From Pseudoalteromonas neustonica (GTDB lineage Bacteria; Pseudomonadota; Gammaproteobacteria; Enterobacterales; Alteromonadaceae): 64,000 nucleotides of DNA. Shown here piece after piece: positions 54,387 through 63,426 of the stretch. The position numbers and the translations under genes were made by a program. The stretch is from assembly GCF_001653135.1 (NCBI RefSeq), contig NZ_BDDS01000013.1, positions 1 through 64,000 of the forward strand. The letters are read 5' to 3'. How positions within the stretch are numbered: the first letter of the stretch is position 1; each line of letters starts with the position of its first letter. The notes under the pieces are model-generated. The model was not told where the DNA came from. It did not search any database and worked only from the letters and a program-made list of their open reading frames with translations.

Positions 54387-55760
54387 ATGACTAACACAGT
54401 AACCACTATCAATCCGGCAACTGAAGAAACCATTGCTCAGTATACATTACTAACATTGGAGCAAGCACAGCAAGCAGTGGATAAAACCCACGATACCTTT
54501 TTAAAATGGCGCCAAACATCATTTTCTGAACGCGCTGATTTACTCAATAATCTTGCCAGTATATTTGAAAAAAATAAACAACAACTGGCCGAGTTAATGA
54601 CTTTAGAAATGGGTAAACTCTATTCACAAGGCTTACAAGAAGTCGAGCTATGCGCTGCAATTTGTCGTTATACCGCTGAAAATGGCGCGTCGCAGTTAGC
54701 GGATGAAACACGTCAAATGCAAAATGGTAAAGCAATTATTACTTACCAACCGACCGGGGTTTTATTGGGCATTCAACCGTGGAACTTCCCACTATATCAA
54801 GTGATCCGCTACGCTGTAACTAACATAATGGCAGGTAATACTACCGTACTTAAACATGCCGGTAATGTATTTGGCATGGCTGAAAAAATCGAATCTCTCT
54901 TTATTGAAGCGGGCTTTGAAAAATACTGCTTCACTAATTTATTAATTGACGGTAAAACTGCCAGCGAGTTGATTAGCCACCCAGCTATTCGTGGCGTGAC
55001 CTTTACTGGCAGTGACGGTACAGGTAAAAAAGTAGCTGAACGTGCAGGTAAATACGTTAAAAAAACGGTATTAGAACTGGGAAGTAACGATGCCTACTTA
55101 GTCCTTGATGATGCAGACTTAGCGCTTGCTGTAAAAACCTGCTTACAAGGGCGAATGGTAAATAATGGCCAAACATGTGTGGCGGCTAAGCGCTTTGTCG
55201 TTGTTGATGCCCTTTATGATGACTTTAAAAATGCCCTCAGCAAGCAACTTAAAAGCATGAAAATGGGCGACCCGATGGATAAGGAGACTAACCTTGGGCC
55301 AATGGCGCGTGAGGATTTACGCGATCAAATTCATCAGCAAGTGCAAGAATCAGTTGCAAAAGGGGCTACTGTCGTCGCAGGTGGCAACATTCCAGAGCAA
55401 ACGGGTTTTTACTATCCGCCCACGCTACTTGAAAACTTATCGCCAGGTATGCCCGCATACGATGATGAACTTTTTGGCCCTGTAGCATCGTTAATTAAAG
55501 CTAAAGATAACCAAGACGCTATGCGTATCGCTAACGACTCACGTTATGGTTTAGGTGGTGGTATCTTCTCAAAAGATGAAAACAAAGCTATTGAGCTTGC
55601 CAAAAATCATTTTGAAACCGGTATGATCAATATAAACGGCTATGGTTTAGCGCAACCAAATTTACCATTTGGCGGAGTAAAAGACAGTGGTCACGGCCGT
55701 GAACACGGCGGTTTTGGCATACGAGAATTTGTAAATATTAAAACAATTATGATTAGCTAA
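54387..55760 (+). CDS. NAD(P)-dependent aldehyde dehydrogenase, succinate-semialdehyde type
   Basis: This 457-residue protein resembles E. coli Sad/YneI. It starts MTNTVTTINPATEETIAQYTL. The active-site region has KKTVLELGSNDAYLVLDDADL and the catalytic Cys in NNGQTCVAAKRF. A C-terminal PFGGVKDSGHGREHGGFGIREFVN is conserved. It probably oxidises succinate semialdehyde or a similar aldehyde. The ATG at 54387 has AAGGAG upstream, and a 17-codon extension was rejected. It is divergent from the nitronate monooxygenase operon and has its own terminator. Confidence 0.93.
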   Translation: MTNTVTTINPATEETIAQYTLLTLEQAQQAVDKTHDTFLKWRQTSFSERADLLNNLASIFEKNKQQLAELMTLEMGKLYSQGLQEVELCAAICRYTAENGASQLADETRQMQNGKAIITYQPTGVLLGIQPWNFPLYQVIRYAVTNIMAGNTTVLKHAGNVFGMAEKIESLFIEAGFEKYCFTNLLIDGKTASELISHPAIRGVTFTGSDGTGKKVAERAGKYVKKTVLELGSNDAYLVLDDADLALAVKTCLQGRMVNNGQTCVAAKRFVVVDALYDDFKNALSKQLKSMKMGDPMDKETNLGPMAREDLRDQIHQQVQESVAKGATVVAGGNIPEQTGFYYPPTLLENLSPGMPAYDDELFGPVASLIKAKDNQDAMRIANDSRYGLGGGIFSKDENKAIELAKNHFETGMININGYGLAQPNLPFGGVKDSGHGREHGGFGIREFVNIKTIMIS

Positions 55761-55776
55761 TTGATTACATCATTGC

Positions 55777-55803
55777 AAAGGGCCTTTATTGGCCCTTTTT
55801 TTA
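55777..55803 (+). terminator. Intrinsic terminator of the aldehyde dehydrogenase gene
   Basis: An 8-bp stem (55777-55784 with 55791-55798), a six-base loop and a T tract to 55803 follow the stop codon by 16 bases. Confidence 0.92.
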
Positions 55804-55824
55804 TGCATCCATCACCTTAATGTA

Positions 55825-55917
55825 TATACTCAAGCCACCTCACAATGCAAAATGCAAAATGCAGCGTTCCACAGGTGTTTAATATCAAGGCATTACTTTG
55901 CGACAATGACACACCCT
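55825..55917. repeat. Decayed copy of the MITE-like element (one end)
   Basis: This stretch starts TATACTCAAGCCACCTCA and continues with a tandem AATGCAAA stretch, GCAGCGTT, CACAGG-TG-TTAATATCAAGGC and TTTGC. It aligns to the reverse complement of the right end of the element at 57017-57293, with scattered differences. The similarity ends at about 55917, which is the stop codon of the neighbouring EEP-family gene. Confidence 0.75.
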
Positions 55918-56991
55918 TTAAAATGTAGGCACTTGGCCTTTATCTAAATGCTCCATCATTAATGCATCAACATCCTCTTCTAACTCGGTATTCTCATCAA
56001 GATTTGAATGCTGCTCAATATCTTCATAAACCAACTCAGTTAGTAACGCAAAGTGATCAGAGCCATACTTGGCCAAACGCTTAATGCGCTTGACGGTAAA
56101 CCCTGTACTATGAAAAAGATGGTCCAGCGGCCAGCGCATAAAAAAGTAACTCGCATGAAATGTATTAAAAAAGCCACGCCCTTTACGTGGATCTAATAGG
56201 CCACTTACTTGCATAAATAAACGAGTACTGCGAGACCAAGCCACATCGTTTAAATCTCCAGCGACAATCACAGGGCGCGTAGCATCTTTAAGCGCTTTGG
56301 CCACCATTATCAACTCACTATCTCGCGGGCGAGAGGAATCTTCTTCTGTTGGGCTCGGCGGTGCTGGATGAATGAAGTGACCTTGCATCTCTAAACCCTC
56401 ATCATTAACAAACAAAATGTGAATTGAAGGCACATCACTTTCAACAAGCTCACAAATTTGCGCCTGTTTAATTTTGTATTTACTAAATAGATGCATGCCA
56501 TAGCGGTTATCTTTTGGACAATCAATTGTATGAGGGTAGTCTTTTTTGAGCACACTGAGCTTTTGCTGCCACCAATCATCTGACTCAAGCGTGATCAGTA
56601 AATCGGGCTGATGCTTATCAACTAACTTTAGCAATGCATCACTATTATGGTTCGACATTAATACATTGGCTGACATAATACGAATACTATGCTGCGCGTT
56701 ACTTTGGGCACTTTTAACCTCATGCGCAGCGCACCATGTGTAAGGAAATATCCACCAACCTTGAACACTAACAATAATACTGTTAGCCACCGCTACTGCT
56801 GCCCACCACAAATAATCTCCACCAAAAATAAGGAGCATCGACATAACTATAACAAGGTTAAACAACGCCAAATAAAAAACCTGCAGGCGAACAAAATCAC
56901 AACTTCTCACTAAGTAATGCTGGCTATAAGACATAGGTAATACAGTAAAAATAAATAAAATAGTGGTTATTATTATCTCTGCTATTAACAC
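55918..56991 (-). CDS. Membrane-anchored endonuclease/exonuclease/phosphatase family protein
   Basis: This 357-residue protein has about three N-terminal membrane helices (IAEIIITTILFIFTVLPM, VFYLALFNLVIVMSMLLIFGG and WWAAVAVANSIIVSVQGWW). An EEP catalytic domain follows. Motifs are RIMSANVLMSN, DLLITLESD, GHFIHPAPP, VIVAGDLNDVAWS and a C-terminal YGSDHFALL. Substrates of this family include DNA and phosphoinositides, and the target here is unknown. The start is GTG at 56991 with AAGGAA upstream. An acidic tail follows (DENTELEEDVDALMME). The gene is flanked on both sides by MITE-like sequence. Confidence 0.88.
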   Translation of the reverse strand: MLIAEIIITTILFIFTVLPMSYSQHYLVRSCDFVRLQVFYLALFNLVIVMSMLLIFGGDYLWWAAVAVANSIIVSVQGWWIFPYTWCAAHEVKSAQSNAQHSIRIMSANVLMSNHNSDALLKLVDKHQPDLLITLESDDWWQQKLSVLKKDYPHTIDCPKDNRYGMHLFSKYKIKQAQICELVESDVPSIHILFVNDEGLEMQGHFIHPAPPSPTEEDSSRPRDSELIMVAKALKDATRPVIVAGDLNDVAWSRSTRLFMQVSGLLDPRKGRGFFNTFHASYFFMRWPLDHLFHSTGFTVKRIKRLAKYGSDHFALLTELVYEDIEQHSNLDENTELEEDVDALMMEHLDKGQVPTF

Positions 56992-57016
56992 GTTAGTTCC
57001 TTAATTAGGTTAAATA

Positions 57017-57293
57017 TATACCCAAGCCACCTCAAGATGTGAGCGTCGTTGGAATTAAAAGCGATTTAGGCAAGGCATTGATTGCAAGTAATAGTGGTTC
57101 TATTTTTAAAATCAATCCCTTATAAAAATAACGCAGTATAAATCGCTTTTAAACCAACCCATTGGGCGTTTCACAGTCACTTACTCTCATCGTTGTTCCT
57201 TCTTAAAAGGGATTGCCATTGTTGCAAAGCAACGCCTTGATATTAAGCCCCTGTGAAACGCTGAATTCTGCATTTTGAGGTGGCTTGGGTATA
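57017..57293. repeat. MITE-like element with terminal inverted repeats
   Basis: The 277-bp element begins TATACCCAAGCCACCTCAA and ends with its reverse complement, with about 22 of 23 terminal bases matching. A second inner inverted pair (CAAGGCATTGATTGCAA with TTGCAAAGCAACGCCTTG) would fold the element back on itself. It has no ORF. Flanking sequence at the ends is TA-rich, so a TA-type duplication is possible but unclear. It fills most of the 420-base gap upstream of the EEP gene. Related fragments lie at 55825-55917 and 63427-63466. Confidence 0.8.
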
Positions 57294-57411
57294 AAGCCAT
57301 TTTAACTAATAATATACAGTACAGGCTGTTCATTAAATTTATTAGCCTAGCAAGATCATCTGAATTAAAGATGAAGAAATATAAGAGTTTCTCTATCTAT
57401 TAACATTATTT

Positions 57412-57795
57412 TTATCGTTTTATTTGCTGTTTTTCATCATCGGTTAACGGCTGATACCAGCGTGGATAGGACCAGCCATATCCCCACCTAAATGATGTTG
57501 GTAAATAAGGACTCCCTCCCACTCGAACACCCGCTAACATAAGCTGTGCTATTGCAGGTTCGCCAACTTGAGCCACACAGTGTTGTAACTGCTGATCAGC
57601 TGTTAAACGCTGCTCATACGTGCCCCCCTGCCAATAAGCATAATCATGCTCTGTACAACAATTTAGCCATAGCTCTTTTTGCTCAAACGTACCATCAGGA
57701 AAAGCGCTGCACCCATCTGACGTAAAAGGCTTAATCTCTTCACTATGCGCGCTGTATGAGATTATAAAAAATAATAAAGTAAAAATATAACGCAT
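57412..57795 (-). CDS. Secreted phospholipase A2-like small protein
   Basis: This 127-residue protein has a signal peptide (MRYIFTLLFFIISYSAHS). The mature part contains SDGCSAFPDGT and WLNCCTEHDYAYWQGGT, close to the PLA2 catalytic C-C-x-x-H-D pattern. It lacks the further cysteines that follow in animal enzymes. A C-terminal aromatic stretch (RWGYGWSYPRWYQPLT) is present. It could be a lipase-like secreted enzyme. Whether it hydrolyses phospholipids is an inference from the short motif. It stands alone on the minus strand. Confidence 0.55.
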   Translation of the reverse strand: MRYIFTLLFFIISYSAHSEEIKPFTSDGCSAFPDGTFEQKELWLNCCTEHDYAYWQGGTYEQRLTADQQLQHCVAQVGEPAIAQLMLAGVRVGGSPYLPTSFRWGYGWSYPRWYQPLTDDEKQQIKR

Positions 57796-57838
57796 AAATA
57801 TTCCGTATCTTGAAAATATAAACCACCTGTTTACAAAC

Positions 57839-58363
57839 CTAACTATCCGACGTGGGCTCGGCTCTTTTAATCGATGCCGGTACTATCATTTTATGCATTG
57901 GTTTTACAAACAACATATAAAGCTTACCTAAAAAATTATGCACATGAACCACTGTCGAAATTGAAATGAAATTACCTTGTATCTCATCCCTAAAAATAGA
58001 AACTTGCACGTCTAAATGTTTATCTGAATCACCTAAAACAACTTCTTCATCACTTAAATAAAGTAAGGTAAATATACCAACCCTATCACCAACTTTATAA
58101 TCACTCTTTGGTTTACTTGAATCGAAACCACCTAAAGCACCCAGGTTTTTCAGACCAAAAAGGCCAACAACTCTATTGCGAGTTGCCATTAAAAAATTAA
58201 CCCAAGCAGGTGTGGTAGCTGCATGATCTAACCACACTTGCAGTGAGCTTCTATTTTTAATATGTGAGTGAAATGAATACACATCAAAAAAATAAGCGTC
58301 ATGCAATACTTTTGATATTTGACTATTATCTGGCACCTGCGTTTTCACAATATCTACGGACAC
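57839..58363 (-). CDS. DUF2867-type protein
   Basis: This 174-residue protein resembles DUF2867 proteins, a family without assigned function. Hydrophobic or conserved runs are VWLDHAATTPAWVNFLMATRNRVVGLFGLKNLG, YKVGDRVGIFTLLYLSDEEVVLGDSDKHLDVQVSIF and VVHVHNFLGKLYMLFVKPMHKMIVPASIKR. The start is GTG with AAGGAG about 10 bases upstream. It is 43 bases upstream of the PLA2-like gene on the same strand and may share a transcript. Confidence 0.75.
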   Translation of the reverse strand: MSVDIVKTQVPDNSQISKVLHDAYFFDVYSFHSHIKNRSSLQVWLDHAATTPAWVNFLMATRNRVVGLFGLKNLGALGGFDSSKPKSDYKVGDRVGIFTLLYLSDEEVVLGDSDKHLDVQVSIFRDEIQGNFISISTVVHVHNFLGKLYMLFVKPMHKMIVPASIKRAEPTSDS

Positions 58364-58746
58364 GACTTAACACTCCTTTACTATTAAACCTTAATCGCCA
58401 AGTAATCAAAACAATTGAATATACCTCACGAATCCCTGCATCTCTAGCTGCCACTTTCAATAATCATACCCTATAGTCTCAATATAAACAGTTGATTATC
58501 TAAACTATTAATATGCTAAAACCACCTCTAAAAAATAAAAGCGTGACAACCTTATCCTTTATTGTTTAAGATAATCGCACTTTCCTAATGGAGTTTGCGC
58601 ATTAATGAATAACTAACACCTGTTGAAATTCGTTTTATTTATTTGAATTTACAGGGTTAGTGGGCGCAAAATTCGTCATATTTCGACCTATCACAGTATA
58701 AAAATACTATTTTTGCGCGCCATGCCCTGCACTATCCAGAGGCATT
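58364..58746. other. Intergenic region, no gene seen
   Basis: This 383-base AT-rich gap between the divergent DUF2867 and ABC-F genes holds the DUF2867 ribosome site (AAGGAG) at its left edge. A run of T/A-rich sequence contains likely promoters on both strands. No ORF with a ribosome site, repeat or RNA structure was identified. Confidence 0.5.
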
Positions 58747-60342
58747 ATGCATACATTACACGTTCACAATTTGGGTTTTCAATACCCTGATGGTCACAAC
58801 CAATTCAAGCAGCTTAATTTTTCAGTCACTGAAAAGCTCACTGCAATCATCGGCGCTAATGGCAGCGGTAAATCATTATTGGCAAACATACTAGCTAATA
58901 AGATCCAACCAACAGCTGGGAGTGTTGAATTTAGCGCCAATGTGTTACTCATTTCACAGCAACAGGTAAATGAGCAGCCCAAAAGCGCAGCTTCGCAAAC
59001 AATTGCACAATTACTCGCTATAGATAAAAAACTGGCTGCACTTGCGCGTATTGCACAAGGCAGCAGCTGTGAAGCTGACTTTAACGCTGTGAATGATGAT
59101 TGGTTGTGCGAGCAACGCTACCAACAAGAACTTTTAACCCTCGGTATTGATGCACCACTAAAGCACAAGCTGACTGAATTAAGCGGCGGCCAACAAAGGC
59201 GCTTACTGCTATATTGCGCATTACAAGCTGCGCCAGATTTACTTATTTTAGATGAACCAAGTAATCACCTCGATATCCCAGCAAAGCGCTGGCTAATAGC
59301 ACAATTACACACATTTAAAGGGCTGGTAATTATAGTAAGCCATGATCGGCAACTGCTTAATGAATGTGATGCAATTATTGAGCTAAATTCACAAGGTGCT
59401 CATTATATGACGGGTAATTACCAACATTTTAGCGAGCAAAAAGCGCTGCAACAAACCGCGTTAATAAAACAGATTAATCACCTTGAAAAAGATCAAAAAA
59501 AGCACCAACAGCAAACACAGCTAAATCACGAAAAAGCCCAACAGCGCGCAGCACAAGGTAATAAAATCCGTAACAATGCTAGTCAGCCAAAAATGATGTT
59601 GGATTTTAAAAAAAATAATGCACAAGCCAGTAAAGGTAATAGCGAACGTTTAGCAACAGCAAAACACCAAGCCATAATAGATAAACGCCAAGCGTTGAAA
59701 GAGCAACTGCCCACAAGTAGCATCATGAAGCTGCAATTTAACCTACAAACAACACATAAACGGCTGCTATTTGTTGAACAGTTAGTGCTTCCTTTTAAAT
59801 CTGCATCGCCGATAACATTTAGCGTATTTAACAATGATAAGCTGCATATTAAAGGCCCAAATGGCTGTGGAAAATCAACCTTATTACATCTTATAAGTAA
59901 CTCAGCTAACCCCCCGTCACGTTCGTTTTCAGGCGCAGTACAATTAAATAGCAAGATACTTTATATTGATCAACACTGCGCATTTTTAACATCATCACAA
60001 AATTTAGTTAATGCATTAGAGGTATATTGTAGTAACCTCGACATGCAGCACATGCGTCATTTACTGGCAAATATTGGTTTTAAGGGCGATGATATTTACC
60101 GCCCTATAAGTCAATTAAGCGGCGGTGAAAAAATGCAACTAGCAATGTTAATAGCAGCCCACAACGCACAAGCGTATTTACTGTTACTTGATGAGCCCGA
60201 CAACCATTTAGACCTTGATAATAAGCAGTTACTCGCCAACTGCTTATCCGAGTTTAAAGGCAGCTTTATGCTGGTAAGCCACGATGAGGAGTTTATTTTG
60301 CAATGTAATGTCACGGCTGAAATCGACTTAAGCCTAGACTAA
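58747..60342 (+). CDS. ABC-F family ATPase
   Basis: This 531-residue soluble protein has two ABC ATPase cassettes. Cassette 1 has Walker A GANGSGKS, signature LSGGQQRR and Walker B LLILDEPSNHLD. Cassette 2 has GPNGCGKST, LSGGEKMQ and LLLLDEPDNHLD. A Lys/Gln-rich linker helix (HLEKDQKKHQQQTQLNHEKAQQR) joins them. ABC-F proteins work at the ribosome in translation or antibiotic protection. The subfamily is not clear by eye. It carries no membrane segment. The rhombotarget and TonB genes follow on the same strand. Confidence 0.92.
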   Translation: MHTLHVHNLGFQYPDGHNQFKQLNFSVTEKLTAIIGANGSGKSLLANILANKIQPTAGSVEFSANVLLISQQQVNEQPKSAASQTIAQLLAIDKKLAALARIAQGSSCEADFNAVNDDWLCEQRYQQELLTLGIDAPLKHKLTELSGGQQRRLLLYCALQAAPDLLILDEPSNHLDIPAKRWLIAQLHTFKGLVIIVSHDRQLLNECDAIIELNSQGAHYMTGNYQHFSEQKALQQTALIKQINHLEKDQKKHQQQTQLNHEKAQQRAAQGNKIRNNASQPKMMLDFKKNNAQASKGNSERLATAKHQAIIDKRQALKEQLPTSSIMKLQFNLQTTHKRLLFVEQLVLPFKSASPITFSVFNNDKLHIKGPNGCGKSTLLHLISNSANPPSRSFSGAVQLNSKILYIDQHCAFLTSSQNLVNALEVYCSNLDMQHMRHLLANIGFKGDDIYRPISQLSGGEKMQLAMLIAAHNAQAYLLLLDEPDNHLDLDNKQLLANCLSEFKGSFMLVSHDEEFILQCNVTAEIDLSLD

Positions 60343-60453
60343 CAGAACTTTTTAGGTATTTTACGTTCAAACTTATCGGATCGCTTATCACATCAATGTG
60401 GGGTTAAATTACCTCGCATTAGTTCATTATAATAATGAATAATAAGGAATAAT

Positions 60454-61290
60454 ATGAAAGTTCAGCAATTAATATTGGTGATTATCGTCACCTCTTTAGC
60501 AGGCTGTAGCACTTTTTTCAGCCAAAATACGAATCAAAAAACTCGCTCTAGCAGTTTAGTCGATTTTTTATACCCAGATGAGCAAAGCCGTCAGGCACAT
60601 CTACCCAGTATGCCAACGCTGAATCTTCCTGCAACAGTAGGTATTGCGTTTATTCCAAACAAATATGATTCCGGTATACGCAGCAATGATGAAATAGCCT
60701 TACTTGAAAAAGTTAAAAACCAATTTATGCAGTATGACTATATTGACCGGATTGAAATTATTCCAAGTAGCTATTTAAAGGGAGGTCAAGGATTCACAAC
60801 CCTTGAGCAAGTATCTCGCTTGTATGATGTCGACATTATGGCGCTTGTGTCGTACGACCAGGTGGCTCAAACGCTGGAAAATAATGCCGCTTTTTTATAT
60901 CTCACCATCGTCGGTTTATACGTCATTCCGGGTAATGAAAATACGGTACAAACCTTTGTTGATACAGCCGTGTTTGATGTAAAAAGTAAAAAAATGTTAT
61001 TTCGCGCCCCTGGTATTAATAAAGTTGACAAGCGAAGCACTGCCGTTGGTATTGATGATACTTTAAATACGCAATCTCAGCACAGTTTTAACTTAGCGGT
61101 TGATGATATGGCAGCTAATTTAGACGCAGAGCTTGGCCGTTTTAAAACACGCGTTAAAGAAGAAAAAATTGCCAAAGTAACCCACAAAAATGGCAGTAGT
61201 GGCGGAAGCATTTTTTGGCTACTCGCTTTGCTCAGTGGCGTATTTCTAATCAAGCAACGCAAATGGTTTATTTCAAATATTAAAGACTAA
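60454..61290 (+). CDS. Rhombotarget-type lipoprotein with GlyGly-CTERM tail
   Basis: This 278-residue protein has a lipoprotein signal ending in LAGCSTFF. Its C-terminus is a GlyGly-CTERM sorting signal: SSGGS, the hydrophobic segment IFWLLALLSGVFLI and basic KQRKW. Such tails are cleaved by rhombosortase, a rhomboid-family protease, and both ends mark this as a rhombotarget lipoprotein. The middle (TLNLPATVGIAFIPNKYDSGIRSNDE) has no known catalytic motif to me. AAGGA precedes the start. No rhombosortase gene is in the window. Confidence 0.85.
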   Translation: MKVQQLILVIIVTSLAGCSTFFSQNTNQKTRSSSLVDFLYPDEQSRQAHLPSMPTLNLPATVGIAFIPNKYDSGIRSNDEIALLEKVKNQFMQYDYIDRIEIIPSSYLKGGQGFTTLEQVSRLYDVDIMALVSYDQVAQTLENNAAFLYLTIVGLYVIPGNENTVQTFVDTAVFDVKSKKMLFRAPGINKVDKRSTAVGIDDTLNTQSQHSFNLAVDDMAANLDAELGRFKTRVKEEKIAKVTHKNGSSGGSIFWLLALLSGVFLIKQRKWFISNIKD

Positions 61291-61355
61291 AGCTTTGTAA
61301 CAACTAAAAAGTTATATACCCTTTAGCTTTAGAATTAATTAGGTAAAGGGTTTTC

Positions 61356-63410
61356 ATGTTATATCGCTTACTGAGCATGGTAATAATTACACCACTGGCT
61401 TTTAATTCATTTGCCACACAAAGCCCAATTGAACGCATAACAACCACCGCATCGCGCACAGAAACATTAGCTGATCCGCTGCCTGTCGTAGTAAGCACTA
61501 TCAGTGAGCAACAACTAGCCCTCATTGCCCCGACCCATATTGAGCAAGTATTAAAGCAAATAGCAGGTGCGAATATTCAGCACGGCAATGGCCAAGAATA
61601 TTTACCCGCGTTACGCTCTGCAGTTTTAACTGGTGCTGGTGCCTGCGCCAGCTTACTTAGTGCTGAGGATGGCATTCCTTTACGCGCTGCTGGGTTTTGT
61701 AATATCAACGAGCTATTTGAAGCGCACACCGAAATGGCAGAGCGTATTGAGGTTTTAAAAGGCCCAGGCTCTGCGCTATATGGCTCAAACGCTGTGCATG
61801 GTGTCATTAATGTCATCACCCCTGATACCACTTACGGCGATAGTTTACTGGGTATTGATACCGGTTCGTACGGCTATAAACGCCTAAAATTACGCAGCGG
61901 TAAAGACTTTGGCACACAAGGAATAGGCTTTAATGCCAGCATCACTCGCGATAGTGGTTATAGAGATGATGAAAGTGTAAATCAAGAAAAACTCAACCTT
62001 CGTTATCGCTTTGAGAGTAACGATCTGCTACTCACCTCTGGGCTTACTTACACTCATTTAGACCAGCAAACTGCTGGGTTTATTACTGGCTTTGAAAGCT
62101 ACAAAAATCAAAGCCTTGCACAAGCCAACCTCAACCCAGACGCATTTCGTAAAGCGCGTTCATTTCGTGCTTGGTCAAAAGCACAGTGGCAATCAAGTAA
62201 TAATATCGTCACTATTACGCCCTATTTTCGTAATCAAAGTATGGACTTTTTAAAACATTTTTTACCCGGCACACCGCTTGAAAAAAATGCACAAACAGGC
62301 TTTGGTATTCAGTCTTTATGGCAGCATAACTACAATAACGACATTCGTATTCACCTTGGTTTTGATACTGAATACACCGCGGCTGATTTTTTACAAAACC
62401 AGAACGAGCCAACACAAGGATCTGCGTTCTTAGTCGCAACAGTCCCCCAAGGCAAGCATTATGATTACGATGTAAATAGCACGCTTTACGCGCCTTTTAT
62501 TAGTGTTAATTGGCACGTTAAGGCGCTTACCATAAGCGCAGGCGCTCGCTTTGAACATATACGTTATGATTACGACAATAACATGCTAGCTGGCCGCACT
62601 CGTGATGATGGCACAGTATGCGAAAAAGGTGGCTGTCGTTACTCCCGTCCTGCGAGCAGCAAAAATAGCTTTAGCAATTTATCGCCTAAACTGGGGCTAA
62701 GTTATCAATTAAATAACAATCACTATATCTACGCGAACGTGTCACAAGGTTACCGCGCACCGCAAGCCGCAGAGTTATATCAATTACAACGAGATCAAGA
62801 AATAGCTGAACTAAAATCAGAAACCGCTGATAACTTAGAGCTTGGGCTAAAAGGCCACTATCAACAGTTGCATTATGTGCTTTCAGCATATGCGATGAAC
62901 AAACAACACAGTATATTTCGTGACAGTGATTTTTTTACTGTGAATGACGGCAAGTCACACCATAGGGGAGTCGAGGTCGAACTTAATTACGCACTCAGTA
63001 AATCGATACAATTGGCTCTTGCTGCCACACATGCTAAACACAGTTACAGCTATAACCAAATTTTAAACGACATTAATATTAACGGGAATGATATAGACAC
63101 CGCACCGCGTACCCTCGCTAACATGCAAATAAACTACCAGCCAACGGATACAACACAACTCGCTTTAGAATGGCATCATGTCAGCCGTTATTTTACTGAT
63201 CCTGAAAATCGTCATGAATATACGGGTCATCATCTATTCAATTTGCGAAGTGCTTGGCAGCTAACACCACAACTAACTCTCGCAGCACGCATTACTAACC
63301 TTACCAACAAAGCTTACGCAGAACGAGCTGACTACACGAGCTTTAGTGGTGAGCGTTATTTTCCAGGAAAACCTCGCAGCTTTATGCTCTCAGCTAGTTA
63401 TACGTGGTAA
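61356..63410 (+). CDS. TonB-dependent outer membrane receptor
   Basis: This 684-residue protein has a signal peptide (MLYRLLSMVIITPLAFNSFA) and a TonB box-like ERITTTASR near residue 26. A plug domain (about 40-150, with VLKGPGSALYGSNAVHGVINVIT) precedes a 22-strand beta-barrel ending SFMLSASYTW. The plug contains cysteines in GAGACASLLSAEDGIPLRAAGFC, and another cysteine pair (VCEKGGCRYSRP) lies in the barrel. The ligand may be a siderophore or other compound. No Fur box was recognised. The start has no strong ribosome site. Confidence 0.93.
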   Translation: MLYRLLSMVIITPLAFNSFATQSPIERITTTASRTETLADPLPVVVSTISEQQLALIAPTHIEQVLKQIAGANIQHGNGQEYLPALRSAVLTGAGACASLLSAEDGIPLRAAGFCNINELFEAHTEMAERIEVLKGPGSALYGSNAVHGVINVITPDTTYGDSLLGIDTGSYGYKRLKLRSGKDFGTQGIGFNASITRDSGYRDDESVNQEKLNLRYRFESNDLLLTSGLTYTHLDQQTAGFITGFESYKNQSLAQANLNPDAFRKARSFRAWSKAQWQSSNNIVTITPYFRNQSMDFLKHFLPGTPLEKNAQTGFGIQSLWQHNYNNDIRIHLGFDTEYTAADFLQNQNEPTQGSAFLVATVPQGKHYDYDVNSTLYAPFISVNWHVKALTISAGARFEHIRYDYDNNMLAGRTRDDGTVCEKGGCRYSRPASSKNSFSNLSPKLGLSYQLNNNHYIYANVSQGYRAPQAAELYQLQRDQEIAELKSETADNLELGLKGHYQQLHYVLSAYAMNKQHSIFRDSDFFTVNDGKSHHRGVEVELNYALSKSIQLALAATHAKHSYSYNQILNDININGNDIDTAPRTLANMQINYQPTDTTQLALEWHHVSRYFTDPENRHEYTGHHLFNLRSAWQLTPQLTLAARITNLTNKAYAERADYTSFSGERYFPGKPRSFMLSASYTW

Positions 63411-63426
63411 TAACGCCATTGATGCT

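Noticed and set aside
58264..58476. Plus-strand 70-codon ORF across the DUF2867 start
   Set aside because: It is antisense to the DUF2867 gene and has no ribosome site or recognisable domain.
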